A program made the translations under genes and the position numbers. Shown one piece after another: positions 1 through 9,240 of a stretch of 48,320 nt of DNA. Location: positions 1 through 48,320 of the forward strand of contig JADGDT010000013.1 in the NCBI GenBank assembly GCA_016744755.1, read 5' to 3'. Each line of letters opens with the position of its first letter. Within the stretch, counting starts at the first letter, position 1. The notes beneath the pieces are model-generated. The model was not told the DNA's origin. It did not search any database and saw only the letters and a list, made by a program, of their open reading frames with translations. The DNA is from Ichthyobacteriaceae bacterium (GTDB lineage Bacteria > Bacteroidota > Bacteroidia > Flavobacteriales > JADGDT01).

Positions 1-106
1 TATTGATATTCGTCAGGCATTGTACCATTTAGGGGAGATTACTGGGCAAGTATCTACTGATGATCTTTTGGGACATATATTTTCTAGTTTTTGTATTGGG
101 AAGTAG
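1..106 (+). CDS. mnmE: tRNA modification GTPase MnmE, C-terminal end (truncated by window start)
   Basis: Frame from base 2 reads [34 protein letters not shown], the conserved MnmE C-terminus ending FCIGK. Confidence 0.93.
   Translation, partial: IDIRQALYHLGEITGQVSTDDLLGHIFSSFCIGK
89..106 (+). repeat. Putative attL (mnmE codons FCIGK-stop)
   Basis: ttt tgt att ggg aag tag; 14/18 identical to 24017-24034, all four differences at third codon positions. Confidence 0.78.
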
Positions 107-175
107 TCATACTTTCTTTTATTATTACCTTTCTTTCTTTTATTAGTATTTACTATATCTAACAAGTATATATAT

Positions 176-257
176 TTGTTGCCTACTTTCATATTTTTGC
201 TTATTTTAGCTTAAAGTTGTTGCCTTATTGTTGCCTATGTAAGTCAATTTGTTGCCC
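176..257 (+). promoter_or_regulatory. Cluster of four TTGTTGCC direct repeats (putative integrase arm-binding sites, left)
   Basis: TTGTTGCC at 176, 217, 228, 249; spacings 41, 11, 21 nt. Confidence 0.6.
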
Positions 258-290
258 TGATAATAAATTGACTACATTTCAGTAATAAAT

Positions 291-338
291 GGCAGTCATT
301 GGCAGTACATGTCATTATATGGCAGTATATGACATGTA
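291..338. promoter_or_regulatory. Operator-like region: three GGCAGT repeats plus 10-bp inverted repeat
   Basis: GGCAGT at 291, 301, 321; TACATGTCAT (306-315) / ATGACATGTA (329-338), 20 nt upstream of ORF 358. Confidence 0.5.
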
Positions 339-357
339 TTAACTATAAACAAAGTAT

Positions 358-723
358 ATGAGTAGTAAAATTGAGACTATTAGAGTATGTGAATACTGTA
401 AGAACGAATTTGTTGCAAAAACAACAACTACTCGTTACTGTAGTCATAAGTGTAATTCACGTTCATACAAACTACGAGTTAAGGAACTAAAAGTTGAAAG
501 TTCAATAACAAAAACTAATCAGCAAAAGATTCTGAATGCTTCTGATTTAGCTCTTGAGATTATTAAGCAAAAAGAATTTCTTACTATCAAGGATGCATAC
601 AAACTTTTAGGAGTTTCTGAACGTACTTTTTACAGATTAATGAAAAATGGAACAATCCTATTTACAAAATTAGGAAGCAGAACTATTATTAAACGAACTG
701 AAATTGATAAACTATTCTCATAA
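358..723 (+). CDS. Zn-finger (CxxC...CxxxC) plus helix-turn-helix protein, excisionase-like
   Basis: CEYC...YCSHKC N-terminus and HTH_17-like C-terminus; overlaps start of integrase. Confidence 0.7.
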   Translation: MSSKIETIRVCEYCKNEFVAKTTTTRYCSHKCNSRSYKLRVKELKVESSITKTNQQKILNASDLALEIIKQKEFLTIKDAYKLLGVSERTFYRLMKNGTILFTKLGSRTIIKRTEIDKLFS

Positions 724-1817
724 TGAAAGTTACTCTAAGGCAACGTGAAAAAAGCGGAAAAATAAGTCTGTATATAGATTATTACCACGAAGGAAAGCGT
801 AAATACGAATACTTGCGTTTGTACCTAAAACCAAAACCAAGAACTCCAGAAGATAGAGAGATGAACAAACAAACTCTTCAACTTGCCGAAAACATAAGAT
901 CTAAGCGTCAATTAGAATTGCAAAATGGAATTTATGGATTCATTAATAGTGAGAGAATAAAAAGTAGTTTTCTAACATACTTTGAGGCTCTTGCTGAAAA
1001 ACGTAAAGAAAGTAATGGTAATTACGGTAATTGGATGAGTGCATTAAAGCACTTAAGAAAATTCAGTAAGGCAAATGTTAAATTCTCGGACATTAATAAA
1101 GAATGGTTAGAAGGCCTTAAAAACTACCTCATCCATGAAGCTAAAACAAAGCATAATCAAAATTTGTCCAAAAATTCTTGTGTCTCATATTATAATAAAA
1201 TTATTGCTGCATTAAATCAAGCTGTTAAAGATGATATTTTACCCAAAAATCCATCCTATAATGTTGATGGTATTAAGGAAGTAGAATCTAAGCGTGAGTT
1301 CCTTACTCTTGAAGAGGTAAAAAAGATAGTTAAAACTGAATGTGAAGTTCCTATAATGAAACAGGCATTTATTTTTAGCTGTCTTACAGGGTTACGTTTT
1401 TCAGACATTGAGAAACTAACATGGTCTGAAATTCAATATTCTAACGAAAATGGTAATTACATCCGTTTTAGACAAAAGAAAACCAAAGGACAAGAGACTC
1501 TTCCAATATCAGAAGATGCAATTTCCTTTTTAGAAGAACGTGCTACAGCCGATGAAAAAGTATTTACAGGGTTAGTATATAGTGATACTAATAACAATAA
1601 ATTAAGACATTGGATGATTCGTTCAGGTATAGAAAAAGATATCACTTTTCACTGTGCCAGACATACGTATGCCACTTTACAGCTTACATTAGGAACAGAT
1701 ATTTATACTGTTTCAAAATTATTAGGACATAAGAGTCTTCGTACTACCGAGGTTTACGCTAAAATTATAGATGAGAAGAAACGAAAAGCAGCAAATACAA
1801 TAAAACTAAATTTATAA
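723..1817 (+). CDS. int: Tyrosine site-specific integrase
   Basis: TGLRFSDI, K in KTKGQETLPI, HCARHTYATL (HxxR), GHKSLRTTEVYAKI (H...Y) catalytic signature. Confidence 0.95.
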   Translation: MKVTLRQREKSGKISLYIDYYHEGKRKYEYLRLYLKPKPRTPEDREMNKQTLQLAENIRSKRQLELQNGIYGFINSERIKSSFLTYFEALAEKRKESNGNYGNWMSALKHLRKFSKANVKFSDINKEWLEGLKNYLIHEAKTKHNQNLSKNSCVSYYNKIIAALNQAVKDDILPKNPSYNVDGIKEVESKREFLTLEEVKKIVKTECEVPIMKQAFIFSCLTGLRFSDIEKLTWSEIQYSNENGNYIRFRQKKTKGQETLPISEDAISFLEERATADEKVFTGLVYSDTNNNKLRHWMIRSGIEKDITFHCARHTYATLQLTLGTDIYTVSKLLGHKSLRTTEVYAKIIDEKKRKAANTIKLNL

Positions 1818-1838
1818 TAAAACTTACTATACAAAGAA

Positions 1839-2969
1839 ATGCTTAATGTAGATCAATATATAAAATCACCCGAAGAAACATACTTACTTATTAAAAATCA
1901 AAAACCATGTAAAATTGATAAAACTACCGTTGCATATATTTTTGAGTCATTTAAAAGATTATTAGTTATTCTAACTAAGGATGCTTTTGAAGATTTGTAC
2001 CCTAATGATAAAGATCAAATTAAATACATAGTTGATTGCTATCATATTAACTATTACTCTATAAGTTTTCTTTTAAAACATAGCAGGTATGAATTTGAAC
2101 AAGAAATGATTGATAAGCAGAACATGATCTCTCATTCAAAAAACAAGGAAATAGAAAGTATTAAATCTTTTTTATATGATGAATCAATACACGAATCCAT
2201 AAAGGATATAAGTAAAATATTGAATCGAAGTATTGTACATTACATATCATTAATTCCTGATGATAATGAAGACTTCAATGTAGGATTGGGATTAAGTATG
2301 GACATAGATGCATCTAAAGAATTAGATTATTCATCCATAAGAAATGATATTTATAAAGTATTTATTGATAATGATATTGCACTAGATATATACGACACAA
2401 AAAAATATCTTAAATATTACAATACTGCAACACCCATAAATGAAAAAGAGTATTTAGCATTTTATAAACCTATTTTTGAAGCATTGCATGAGTATCTAAA
2501 TTATTTAGAAAATAAAAAGGTAGAGGATGAAACTAATGAAGAAGTTTTTAGCAATGGGTTCATTGTAAAAGATGGAGATTTTAGAGCCGAGGAACATAGT
2601 TCCGTTTCATTCGACGATATTAAAGAAAAAGATAGACTAAAATATATAGAGGAACTTCTTTTTGAAGATAAAATTATAGATTCAAATTACAACTTCATCG
2701 AAAAGAAAGGAAATAAAATCACATTGGCTAAACTTGTAAAATTCATGATAAATGAAAAATATTTTAGACCTAATAATTTTAAGCATAGAGCAAACTTTAA
2801 AGACTATCATTATAGACAGTATTTTGACAATCGTTATAATGTAGATACGTCTCAACAATTCAAAAGAATTATAGACAATGAAGTAAAACAGTTTATAGAA
2901 TCTAAACAGTGGAAATATAATCTCAAGAAGTTAATTAATATTGACTATTTCTCAATCAACTCTTGGTAG
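1839..2969 (+). CDS. Hypothetical protein (376 aa)
   Basis: Long ORF immediately downstream of integrase; no recognised motif. Confidence 0.75.
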   Translation: MLNVDQYIKSPEETYLLIKNQKPCKIDKTTVAYIFESFKRLLVILTKDAFEDLYPNDKDQIKYIVDCYHINYYSISFLLKHSRYEFEQEMIDKQNMISHSKNKEIESIKSFLYDESIHESIKDISKILNRSIVHYISLIPDDNEDFNVGLGLSMDIDASKELDYSSIRNDIYKVFIDNDIALDIYDTKKYLKYYNTATPINEKEYLAFYKPIFEALHEYLNYLENKKVEDETNEEVFSNGFIVKDGDFRAEEHSSVSFDDIKEKDRLKYIEELLFEDKIIDSNYNFIEKKGNKITLAKLVKFMINEKYFRPNNFKHRANFKDYHYRQYFDNRYNVDTSQQFKRIIDNEVKQFIESKQWKYNLKKLINIDYFSINSW

Positions 2970-3027
2970 AAGAGATTAACTTTATATATAGAATTTACAT
3001 CTGTAAAAAATTAAATAATACAGACAA

Positions 3028-3061
3028 AAGGTATTACCCAATAACAAAAAGGCAATACCTT
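3028..3061. repeat. 8-bp inverted repeat AAGGTATT...AATACCTT
   Basis: 3028-3035 and 3054-3061, 18-nt loop, in the 2970-3268 intergenic gap. Confidence 0.45.
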
Positions 3062-3161
3062 ATATAATACCCGATACAAAACTTAAACCCCTTAAATTCA
3101 ATAGTTTCACAAAGGGTACAACTACCATTTCATACCTTTCTTCATTTTGTTATTCATATTT

Positions 3162-3198
3162 GCCCCGTTCTTGACAATCAAGAATGGGCTTTTTTTTG
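3162..3198 (+). terminator. Rho-independent terminator-like hairpin
   Basis: gccccgttcttga-caa-tcaagaatgggc followed by tttttttt. Confidence 0.75.
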
Positions 3199-3268
3199 GT
3201 CCTTCATCAAAATTCAATCCTAAAAATATGATAGTATTATTATAAACAAATTAGATAGCATATCTAGA

Positions 3269-3529
3269 ATGCTAAGAGAACATAACCTTTTAAGGAAGGA
3301 TGTTCTTACTTTCAATGAGACAACTGAATATTTATCTGTCTCTAGCTCCCACTTGTATAAACTTACAAGCAACAACGTAATTACTCACTACAAACCTAAT
3401 GGAAAGAAAATATTCTTCAAACGTAGTGAACTCGACAACTGGCTTACATCTCATAAAATTGAGACTAACTCAAAAATGGATGAAATGGCATCAGATTATC
3501 TAATCAAAAAAGGAAAATTCAACATATAA
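3269..3529 (+). CDS. Helix-turn-helix (excisionase/MerR-like) DNA-binding protein
   Basis: LTFNETTEYLSVSSSHLYKLTSNNVITHYKPNGKKIFFKRSELDNWL matches HTH_17 pattern. Confidence 0.8.
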   Translation: MLREHNLLRKDVLTFNETTEYLSVSSSHLYKLTSNNVITHYKPNGKKIFFKRSELDNWLTSHKIETNSKMDEMASDYLIKKGKFNI

Positions 3530-3539
3530 AAAAAATATT

Positions 3540-4172
3540 ATGGAATCAATTGAAAATAGTATAAAGCCGAATAAGGTAAATCAATCTAGAAATAACGTTA
3601 TAAGTATAAAAGTATCTAATAGTGAAAAAGAAAAACTGCAACAGATATCAGATGATGTTGATTTAACTGTCAGCGAATTTTTAAGATTAAAAGGACTTTC
3701 TACTAAAAGCTCTATAATTGACTACGAACAAGATTTAAACAACAAGGATGAGGAAATTAAAAACCTCAAAATTGATTTAGCTTTTTATGAAGGCAATAAA
3801 TTTGGCACCCCTGGTATAGCATTACCTTTTACTGAATTTCAAGCTTATCATTTGTTAGAAATCTTCCGCAATTACTATGATGATAATACTCCTCCAGAAC
3901 AACAATTAATTAGGTATTTAATTGAGGATTTAGTCACCCCTCATTATCAATTTGAAAAGGATTCAATCATAGATATGGAATTCAAGACACACTCTTTCAT
4001 AAAACCTGTGAAAGTTGAAATGCCATTAGATAACAGTAAGTACTCCAATGATTTTGTACAAGCTTTCCAAAATATTGTGCCTATTGATTTTAAAGATAAA
4101 GTGCTAAACCAAATAAAGTCACCTAATAATAATAGAATCATTAGTGAGCCATGGAAACAATCTCAAGAATAA
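3540..4172 (+). CDS. Ribbon-helix-helix / MobC-like N-terminus, otherwise unknown
   Basis: NVISIKVSNSEKEKLQQISDDVDLTVSEFLRLKGL resembles RHH/MobC proteins. Confidence 0.5.
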   Translation: MESIENSIKPNKVNQSRNNVISIKVSNSEKEKLQQISDDVDLTVSEFLRLKGLSTKSSIIDYEQDLNNKDEEIKNLKIDLAFYEGNKFGTPGIALPFTEFQAYHLLEIFRNYYDDNTPPEQQLIRYLIEDLVTPHYQFEKDSIIDMEFKTHSFIKPVKVEMPLDNSKYSNDFVQAFQNIVPIDFKDKVLNQIKSPNNNRIISEPWKQSQE

Positions 4173-6847
4173 AATTAATTAATATAAAAGAGCTTATAGA
4201 AAATGAGACAAGTCTAAAGTTCTCTAATAGGAACTTATTAGAAGAATGTCCGTTTTGCGGGAGTGGTAAAGGTAACAACCACTCCCCTGCTTTTAGCATA
4301 AACATAAAAGGCAATTACTATAAATGCTTTTCATGTGGTTCGAAAGGTTCTACTATCGATTTCATGATGAACATAAATTCAGAATGGAAAGAATACCAGT
4401 CAATTAGTTATCTAAAAGAAAAATATTTAGGAATAATACACACACCATATATCTCAAAGGAAATGACACCTATAGAAAAAACAGCTTTTGCTATTAAAAA
4501 TAACCCCAAACAAAATGCAACTGAGTATTTACAAAGTAGAAAAATTAAAACATCTATACTACCAATTGACTGCTACTATTACGATTCACATACAAATGCA
4601 GTTGTATTTGTAGATGCAGAACACAAACTAATAAATAGAAGAATGATTAAGCCTGCAATGGGTTATCCAAAGGCAAAAAATCAAGGTAGTTTAAATGATA
4701 GTATCTACGACAAGTTGTTCAGACCTAATTCAGATACTGTGTATATACACGAAGGAGTAATAAATGCGTTATCGATGCCTGACTACTCTTCGGTAGCCTT
4801 GTTTTCAACAGAAAATAAAGTGCATAATACAACGGTATTACAAAGGTATGTTGAAGGCAAACACATAGTTTTGGCTATGGATAATGATAATGCAGGTAAT
4901 AAATGTGCAGAATATTATCACAACTTCTTACTAAATAATAGATTTAATATACTGTCTTTACGCAGGATCATTTTCCCTGAAGGCATTGACACCAACGATT
5001 TACTGAAAAATGGAGAAATGAAAGAATATATCAAAGACCAAAACAATTATAATTTGCTTTGGGAAGATATTGTTACTAAACCCATACCAACAAATAGTGA
5101 AGATATTGAAGCAGATAACGATGAGTACTCTTTCTTTACAGAAAATGGGTGTTATTATATGAAAGAGACTATTAAAGGAAAGCCAATAGTCAAGAAACTT
5201 ACTAATTTTTTAATGGAATCGGTATATCATTTAATGGATGGAACTAAGGAAAGTACTAGGCTTATAAAATTTCAGCGTAACACTGGTGAGGTTACTGTAA
5301 ATGAGATTATGAGTTCTGAATTAAACCTTGAACGTTTAAAAAAAGTCATTAGAAGTGTTTCAAGTAGAGGTTTAACATTCTTTGGCAGTACTCAATATCT
5401 AGACTACATTCTAACTTATATGTATGATAGGGAAAAAAATGCCATTGCCATAAATAAGTTAGGATATCAAAACGAATATAAATCATATTGCTTTGCTGAT
5501 GCACTTATAACAGAAGATAATACCTTAGTTTACCCAGATAAACTAGGAATAGTATCTCACGGAAACACATCGTTATACCTTCCTCCATTTGCTTATACAA
5601 ATCTAAAGGATAAAGGATATGATGTAGAGCGAAGATTTACTTATAAAGGAGGAAACTTAAACTTCAATACTTGGGCTGAACTAATCTACAAAGCCTACAA
5701 TATCAATGGAACAATAGGTATTTCGTTTGTAATACTTGCGTTGTACCGAGATATTATACAAGCAATTACTGGATTCTTCCCTTTTCTATTTCTATTTGGA
5801 GACCAAGGAGCAGGTAAATCTAATTTTGTAAACTTCTTTTTACACTTATTTGGAGAACCCAACCATGGTATATCATTGCTAAACTCAACGGATAAAGGAT
5901 TCTCTCGTTCATTAACACAACGTAGTAATGCTCTGTATTATCTAAAAGAATATTCCAATGCAATAGACAAGAAAACTGTTGATGTCTTTAAAACAGGTTA
6001 TGATGGGGAACTTTACACAATGGCACAGAAGAGTAATGATAATAAAACAACTACTCTTGAAATTAGCTCTGCTTGTATGGTAGATGGTAATGAGTTGCCA
6101 ACATCAGAAGCCGCATTATTTGCACGAATGATAGTTCTACATTTCGAAGACAATAAGTTTTCTGACGAATCTACTCAGGCCTATAAGACACTTTTAAAAG
6201 AAAAAGAATATGGCTTTGGTAATATTACTCGTGAACTTTTAAAATATCGTCGGTTGATTGAACAAAACTTCAAGCCCGTATTTGAAAAAATATTCCATGG
6301 AATTAAATCTCAATTAATAGGAGATACTGAGTTATCTGATAGGCAAATACGTCACATTGCTTTGTTACTGGCTCCTGTAAAGGTACTGGAGGACAAACTC
6401 ACGTTCCCCGTGTCTTTTGAAGTATTTAAAGAAGCAATTATTGAAAATGCAAAGAAGCAAAATGAAATGGCTAGTGACCTAAAAGATTCATCCATTTTCT
6501 GGAATGCTATAGCTTACAAAATTTCAAGTCAATACTCTGACTTTAGACCAGGAACACATTACATAAAAGACCAAATAAAGAAAATACTCTATATTAAGTT
6601 TAAACTACTCTACCCTATATATGTTGATTATGTAACTAAAAATAAATTACACTTTTTGGAAATGAATTCTTTACGTGAATTACTGACTGCAAAAGGAAAC
6701 AAATCTTTTGTACCCAACAATTCCCAAAAAAGTAGAAAAACAAAAAGTTACACTCATAAAACTCTAGGTAGTTGTTATATGTATAAATATGATGATACTG
6801 AAAACTCAAAAGGGATAATTGTAGACGGTGTAGAACTAAACATATAA
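4151..6847 (+). CDS. Primase-helicase: CHC2 zinc finger, Toprim and P-loop helicase domain
   Basis: CPFCGSG...YKCFSCGSKGSTIDFMM (CHC2); VYIHEGVINAL...HIVLAMDNDNAGNK (Toprim); FLFGDQGAGKSNFV (Walker A). Confidence 0.88.
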   Translation: METISRIKLINIKELIENETSLKFSNRNLLEECPFCGSGKGNNHSPAFSINIKGNYYKCFSCGSKGSTIDFMMNINSEWKEYQSISYLKEKYLGIIHTPYISKEMTPIEKTAFAIKNNPKQNATEYLQSRKIKTSILPIDCYYYDSHTNAVVFVDAEHKLINRRMIKPAMGYPKAKNQGSLNDSIYDKLFRPNSDTVYIHEGVINALSMPDYSSVALFSTENKVHNTTVLQRYVEGKHIVLAMDNDNAGNKCAEYYHNFLLNNRFNILSLRRIIFPEGIDTNDLLKNGEMKEYIKDQNNYNLLWEDIVTKPIPTNSEDIEADNDEYSFFTENGCYYMKETIKGKPIVKKLTNFLMESVYHLMDGTKESTRLIKFQRNTGEVTVNEIMSSELNLERLKKVIRSVSSRGLTFFGSTQYLDYILTYMYDREKNAIAINKLGYQNEYKSYCFADALITEDNTLVYPDKLGIVSHGNTSLYLPPFAYTNLKDKGYDVERRFTYKGGNLNFNTWAELIYKAYNINGTIGISFVILALYRDIIQAITGFFPFLFLFGDQGAGKSNFVNFFLHLFGEPNHGISLLNSTDKGFSRSLTQRSNALYYLKEYSNAIDKKTVDVFKTGYDGELYTMAQKSNDNKTTTLEISSACMVDGNELPTSEAALFARMIVLHFEDNKFSDESTQAYKTLLKEKEYGFGNITRELLKYRRLIEQNFKPVFEKIFHGIKSQLIGDTELSDRQIRHIALLLAPVKVLEDKLTFPVSFEVFKEAIIENAKKQNEMASDLKDSSIFWNAIAYKISSQYSDFRPGTHYIKDQIKKILYIKFKLLYPIYVDYVTKNKLHFLEMNSLRELLTAKGNKSFVPNNSQKSRKTKSYTHKTLGSCYMYKYDDTENSKGIIVDGVELNI

Positions 6848-6856
6848 TTAATTCTT

Positions 6857-7068
6857 GTAAACTAAGTAAACTTTGTAAAACACTTCTCTTATTGTATAAA
6901 AATTTAACTCAATACTAGTTTACTTCATATTTACTTGGTTTACTATTATCCAAATCATTAATAGCTTTTCTTCTTTATTATTACTTAACAGGAACTTTAA
7001 AGTAAACTAATAACTCTATCACTGATAGATATTTATCCATTTCAGGTTACTTAGTTTACATGGTTTAC
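6857..7068. repeat. Iteron-like cluster of GTAAAC/GTTTAC motifs (putative replication origin)
   Basis: Motif at 6857, 6866, 6918 (inv), 6938 (inv), 7002, 7054 (inv), 7063 (inv), directly after the primase-helicase, followed by very AT-rich stretch around 7108-7140. Confidence 0.55.
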
Positions 7069-7145
7069 ATAAATGATTATTCGGAATAATAATAAATGAA
7101 TCAGCGTTTTTATATAATATGATTATATAAAAAATTAAAAGAACA

Positions 7146-8243
7146 CTATATGATGCTAATTAACTCTTCAATTGCTTCATCAATTTCTTCAATAGTTGTG
7201 TATTTACTAATGCTAAATCTCAATGATGAGAATGATTCATCATCAGAATATCCCATATTTTTTAATACGTGTGAAGGTTCTACTATTCTTGAAGTACAAG
7301 CAGAACCAGAAGAAATCATTACAGTTTTTAGTTTGCTGATTACAATGTCAGCATCAATACCGTTAATTATAACATTTGTAATAAAAGAACTTCTTTTAAC
7401 CTTTTCTCCAATAATTATGCAGTCAAAATTAATCTTAAGTTTTTGCTCCAAATATCTATTTACTTTGATAGGTGTAAGGTTATCTAATTCAACAGAGGCA
7501 CAGGCCTTAGCAAGTCCTACTAGTCCTGGCACATTTGTAGTTCCAGATCTAAAACTATTTTCCTGTCCACCTCCATGCAGTAGAGGAGATACTGAAATCC
7601 CTTCTTTTATGTATAATGCACCAATACCTTTAGGACCATGAAATTTATGACCAGATAAGCATAACATGTCTATTTTTAACTCTTGCAGGTCAACTGGTAT
7701 TTTACCAATTGCCTGAGTAGCATCTACAAATAATTTAGACTTTGTATTTGATACAACCTCTGCAATTGAGTCAATATCTTGAATTATTCCAGTTTCATTA
7801 TTTACCCAAAGAATTGATACTAAGATGGTTTCTTCCTTTATTGCTGGTTTTAATTCTTCAATATTTATTAATCCATTTTTATCTACATCCAAAAATGTTA
7901 CATCAACACCTATATTTTCTAGATATTTACATGTTTCCAAAACAGCTTTGTGTTCTACTTTAGTTGTGATTATATGATTGCCTTTATCAATATTAGATTC
8001 TATATATCCACGAAGTATTGTATTTATACCTTCTGTAGACCCTGCATTAAAGAAGATTTCAGAGCTTTTACAATTAATTAATTCAGAGATTATTTGTCTT
8101 GATTCCTTAACTTTTTTGTTGATTTCATTGCCGAAATAATGCTTACTAGAAGGATTTCCATAAAAACTATTTTGTATGTCATTCATCTCATTTATAACTT
8201 CTTTCGAAGGCTTGGTTGTAGAGGCATTGTCCAGATATATCAT
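7146..8243 (-). CDS. sspA: Cysteine desulfurase (SspA/DndA/IscS-like)
   Basis: MIYLDNASTTKPS, GHKFHGPKGIGALY (PLP lysine), SSGSACTS active-site Cys; divergent from sspB-like gene. Confidence 0.88.
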   Translation of the reverse strand: MIYLDNASTTKPSKEVINEMNDIQNSFYGNPSSKHYFGNEINKKVKESRQIISELINCKSSEIFFNAGSTEGINTILRGYIESNIDKGNHIITTKVEHKAVLETCKYLENIGVDVTFLDVDKNGLINIEELKPAIKEETILVSILWVNNETGIIQDIDSIAEVVSNTKSKLFVDATQAIGKIPVDLQELKIDMLCLSGHKFHGPKGIGALYIKEGISVSPLLHGGGQENSFRSGTTNVPGLVGLAKACASVELDNLTPIKVNRYLEQKLKINFDCIIIGEKVKRSSFITNVIINGIDADIVISKLKTVMISSGSACTSRIVEPSHVLKNMGYSDDESFSSLRFSISKYTTIEEIDEAIEELISII

Positions 8244-8352
8244 TGTTGAAAAAATATGTATAATAATTATGAGATGGTCTTAGATTAAGAGACAAACTTA
8301 CTTATATTTATGAACTTTTTAGCTAAAGTGAATCGTAATAAAACAGAAACTA

Positions 8353-9240
8353 ATGAACAACAATATAAATTATAAATTTTCAGGGCACGAAACCTTTCAT
8401 TGCCGGCCTATTTGGTTAAAGAAAGGCTATGATTATGCTTTTGAAAACAAGGATATTCCTGGTAATATTTTCAGCAATGATGATGCTGTAATAGAGTTAG
8501 GAGTTGGTAAAAACATGGTATCTTCCATTAAATTCTGGTTACGTGCTTTTGGGTTTTTCAACCTTCACACTAATAGATTAGAAGGATTATCTCATGATAT
8601 TTTAGATGATGATGGTTACGATCCATATTTAGAAAATGATGCTACACTTTACCTTCTACACTATCTACTAATCAAAAATGTGAAGACAGCTTCTATTTAT
8701 AATTTAGCTTTTATAAAACTAGCAAAGGAAAAATTAGAATTTACACCAAGTAACCTTCAAGCTTTTATTGAGAGAAAATGTATCAAAGCAGGAGTAGAAT
8801 ATAATGCTAAAACACTAAAAAATGATATTAATGTTTTCTTAAAAAACTATATTCCCTCTGATGAAAATAAAGGTGGATTAGAAGATAATTTTAACGGACT
8901 TTTTTATGATCTAAGGTTTCTGAATAAAGTTTCTGTAGATGGTGAAAAGAAATTCAGATTCAATATTAATGAAGGGAAGAATTTACCTGAAGTTGTTTTT
9001 CTATATGCATTACTCGATAAATTTGAAGGAGCTACTTCAATAAACCTTGAAGCTATCAGAGATAATGTATCTTCTATATTTTTGATGGAGAAACAAGGAA
9101 CCTATTCATTAATTAAAAGGATTGTTGAAAAATACCCCGATTTTATTACATTTAAAGATGATGGAGGTAGGCAAGAAGTACAGATACGTGAAGGAATTAA
9201 TAAGGACGAGATACTAGAAGAATATTATGCAAGATTTTAA
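8353..9240 (+). CDS. sspB: DUF4007 protein, SspB-like
   Basis: YKFSGHETFHCRPIWLKKGYD...DDAVIELGVGKNMVSSIKFWLRAFG is the DUF4007 signature; context. Confidence 0.8.
   Translation: MNNNINYKFSGHETFHCRPIWLKKGYDYAFENKDIPGNIFSNDDAVIELGVGKNMVSSIKFWLRAFGFFNLHTNRLEGLSHDILDDDGYDPYLENDATLYLLHYLLIKNVKTASIYNLAFIKLAKEKLEFTPSNLQAFIERKCIKAGVEYNAKTLKNDINVFLKNYIPSDENKGGLEDNFNGLFYDLRFLNKVSVDGEKKFRFNINEGKNLPEVVFLYALLDKFEGATSINLEAIRDNVSSIFLMEKQGTYSLIKRIVEKYPDFITFKDDGGRQEVQIREGINKDEILEEYYARF

Noticed and set aside
3540-4172. Calling a conjugative mobilization module from the MobC/RHH-like N-terminus
   Set aside because: No relaxase ORF in the island; RHH similarity alone is not sufficient
7150-7641. 163-aa plus-strand ORF
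   Set aside because: Antisense to the clear cysteine desulfurase gene, low-complexity Ser/Leu-rich translation
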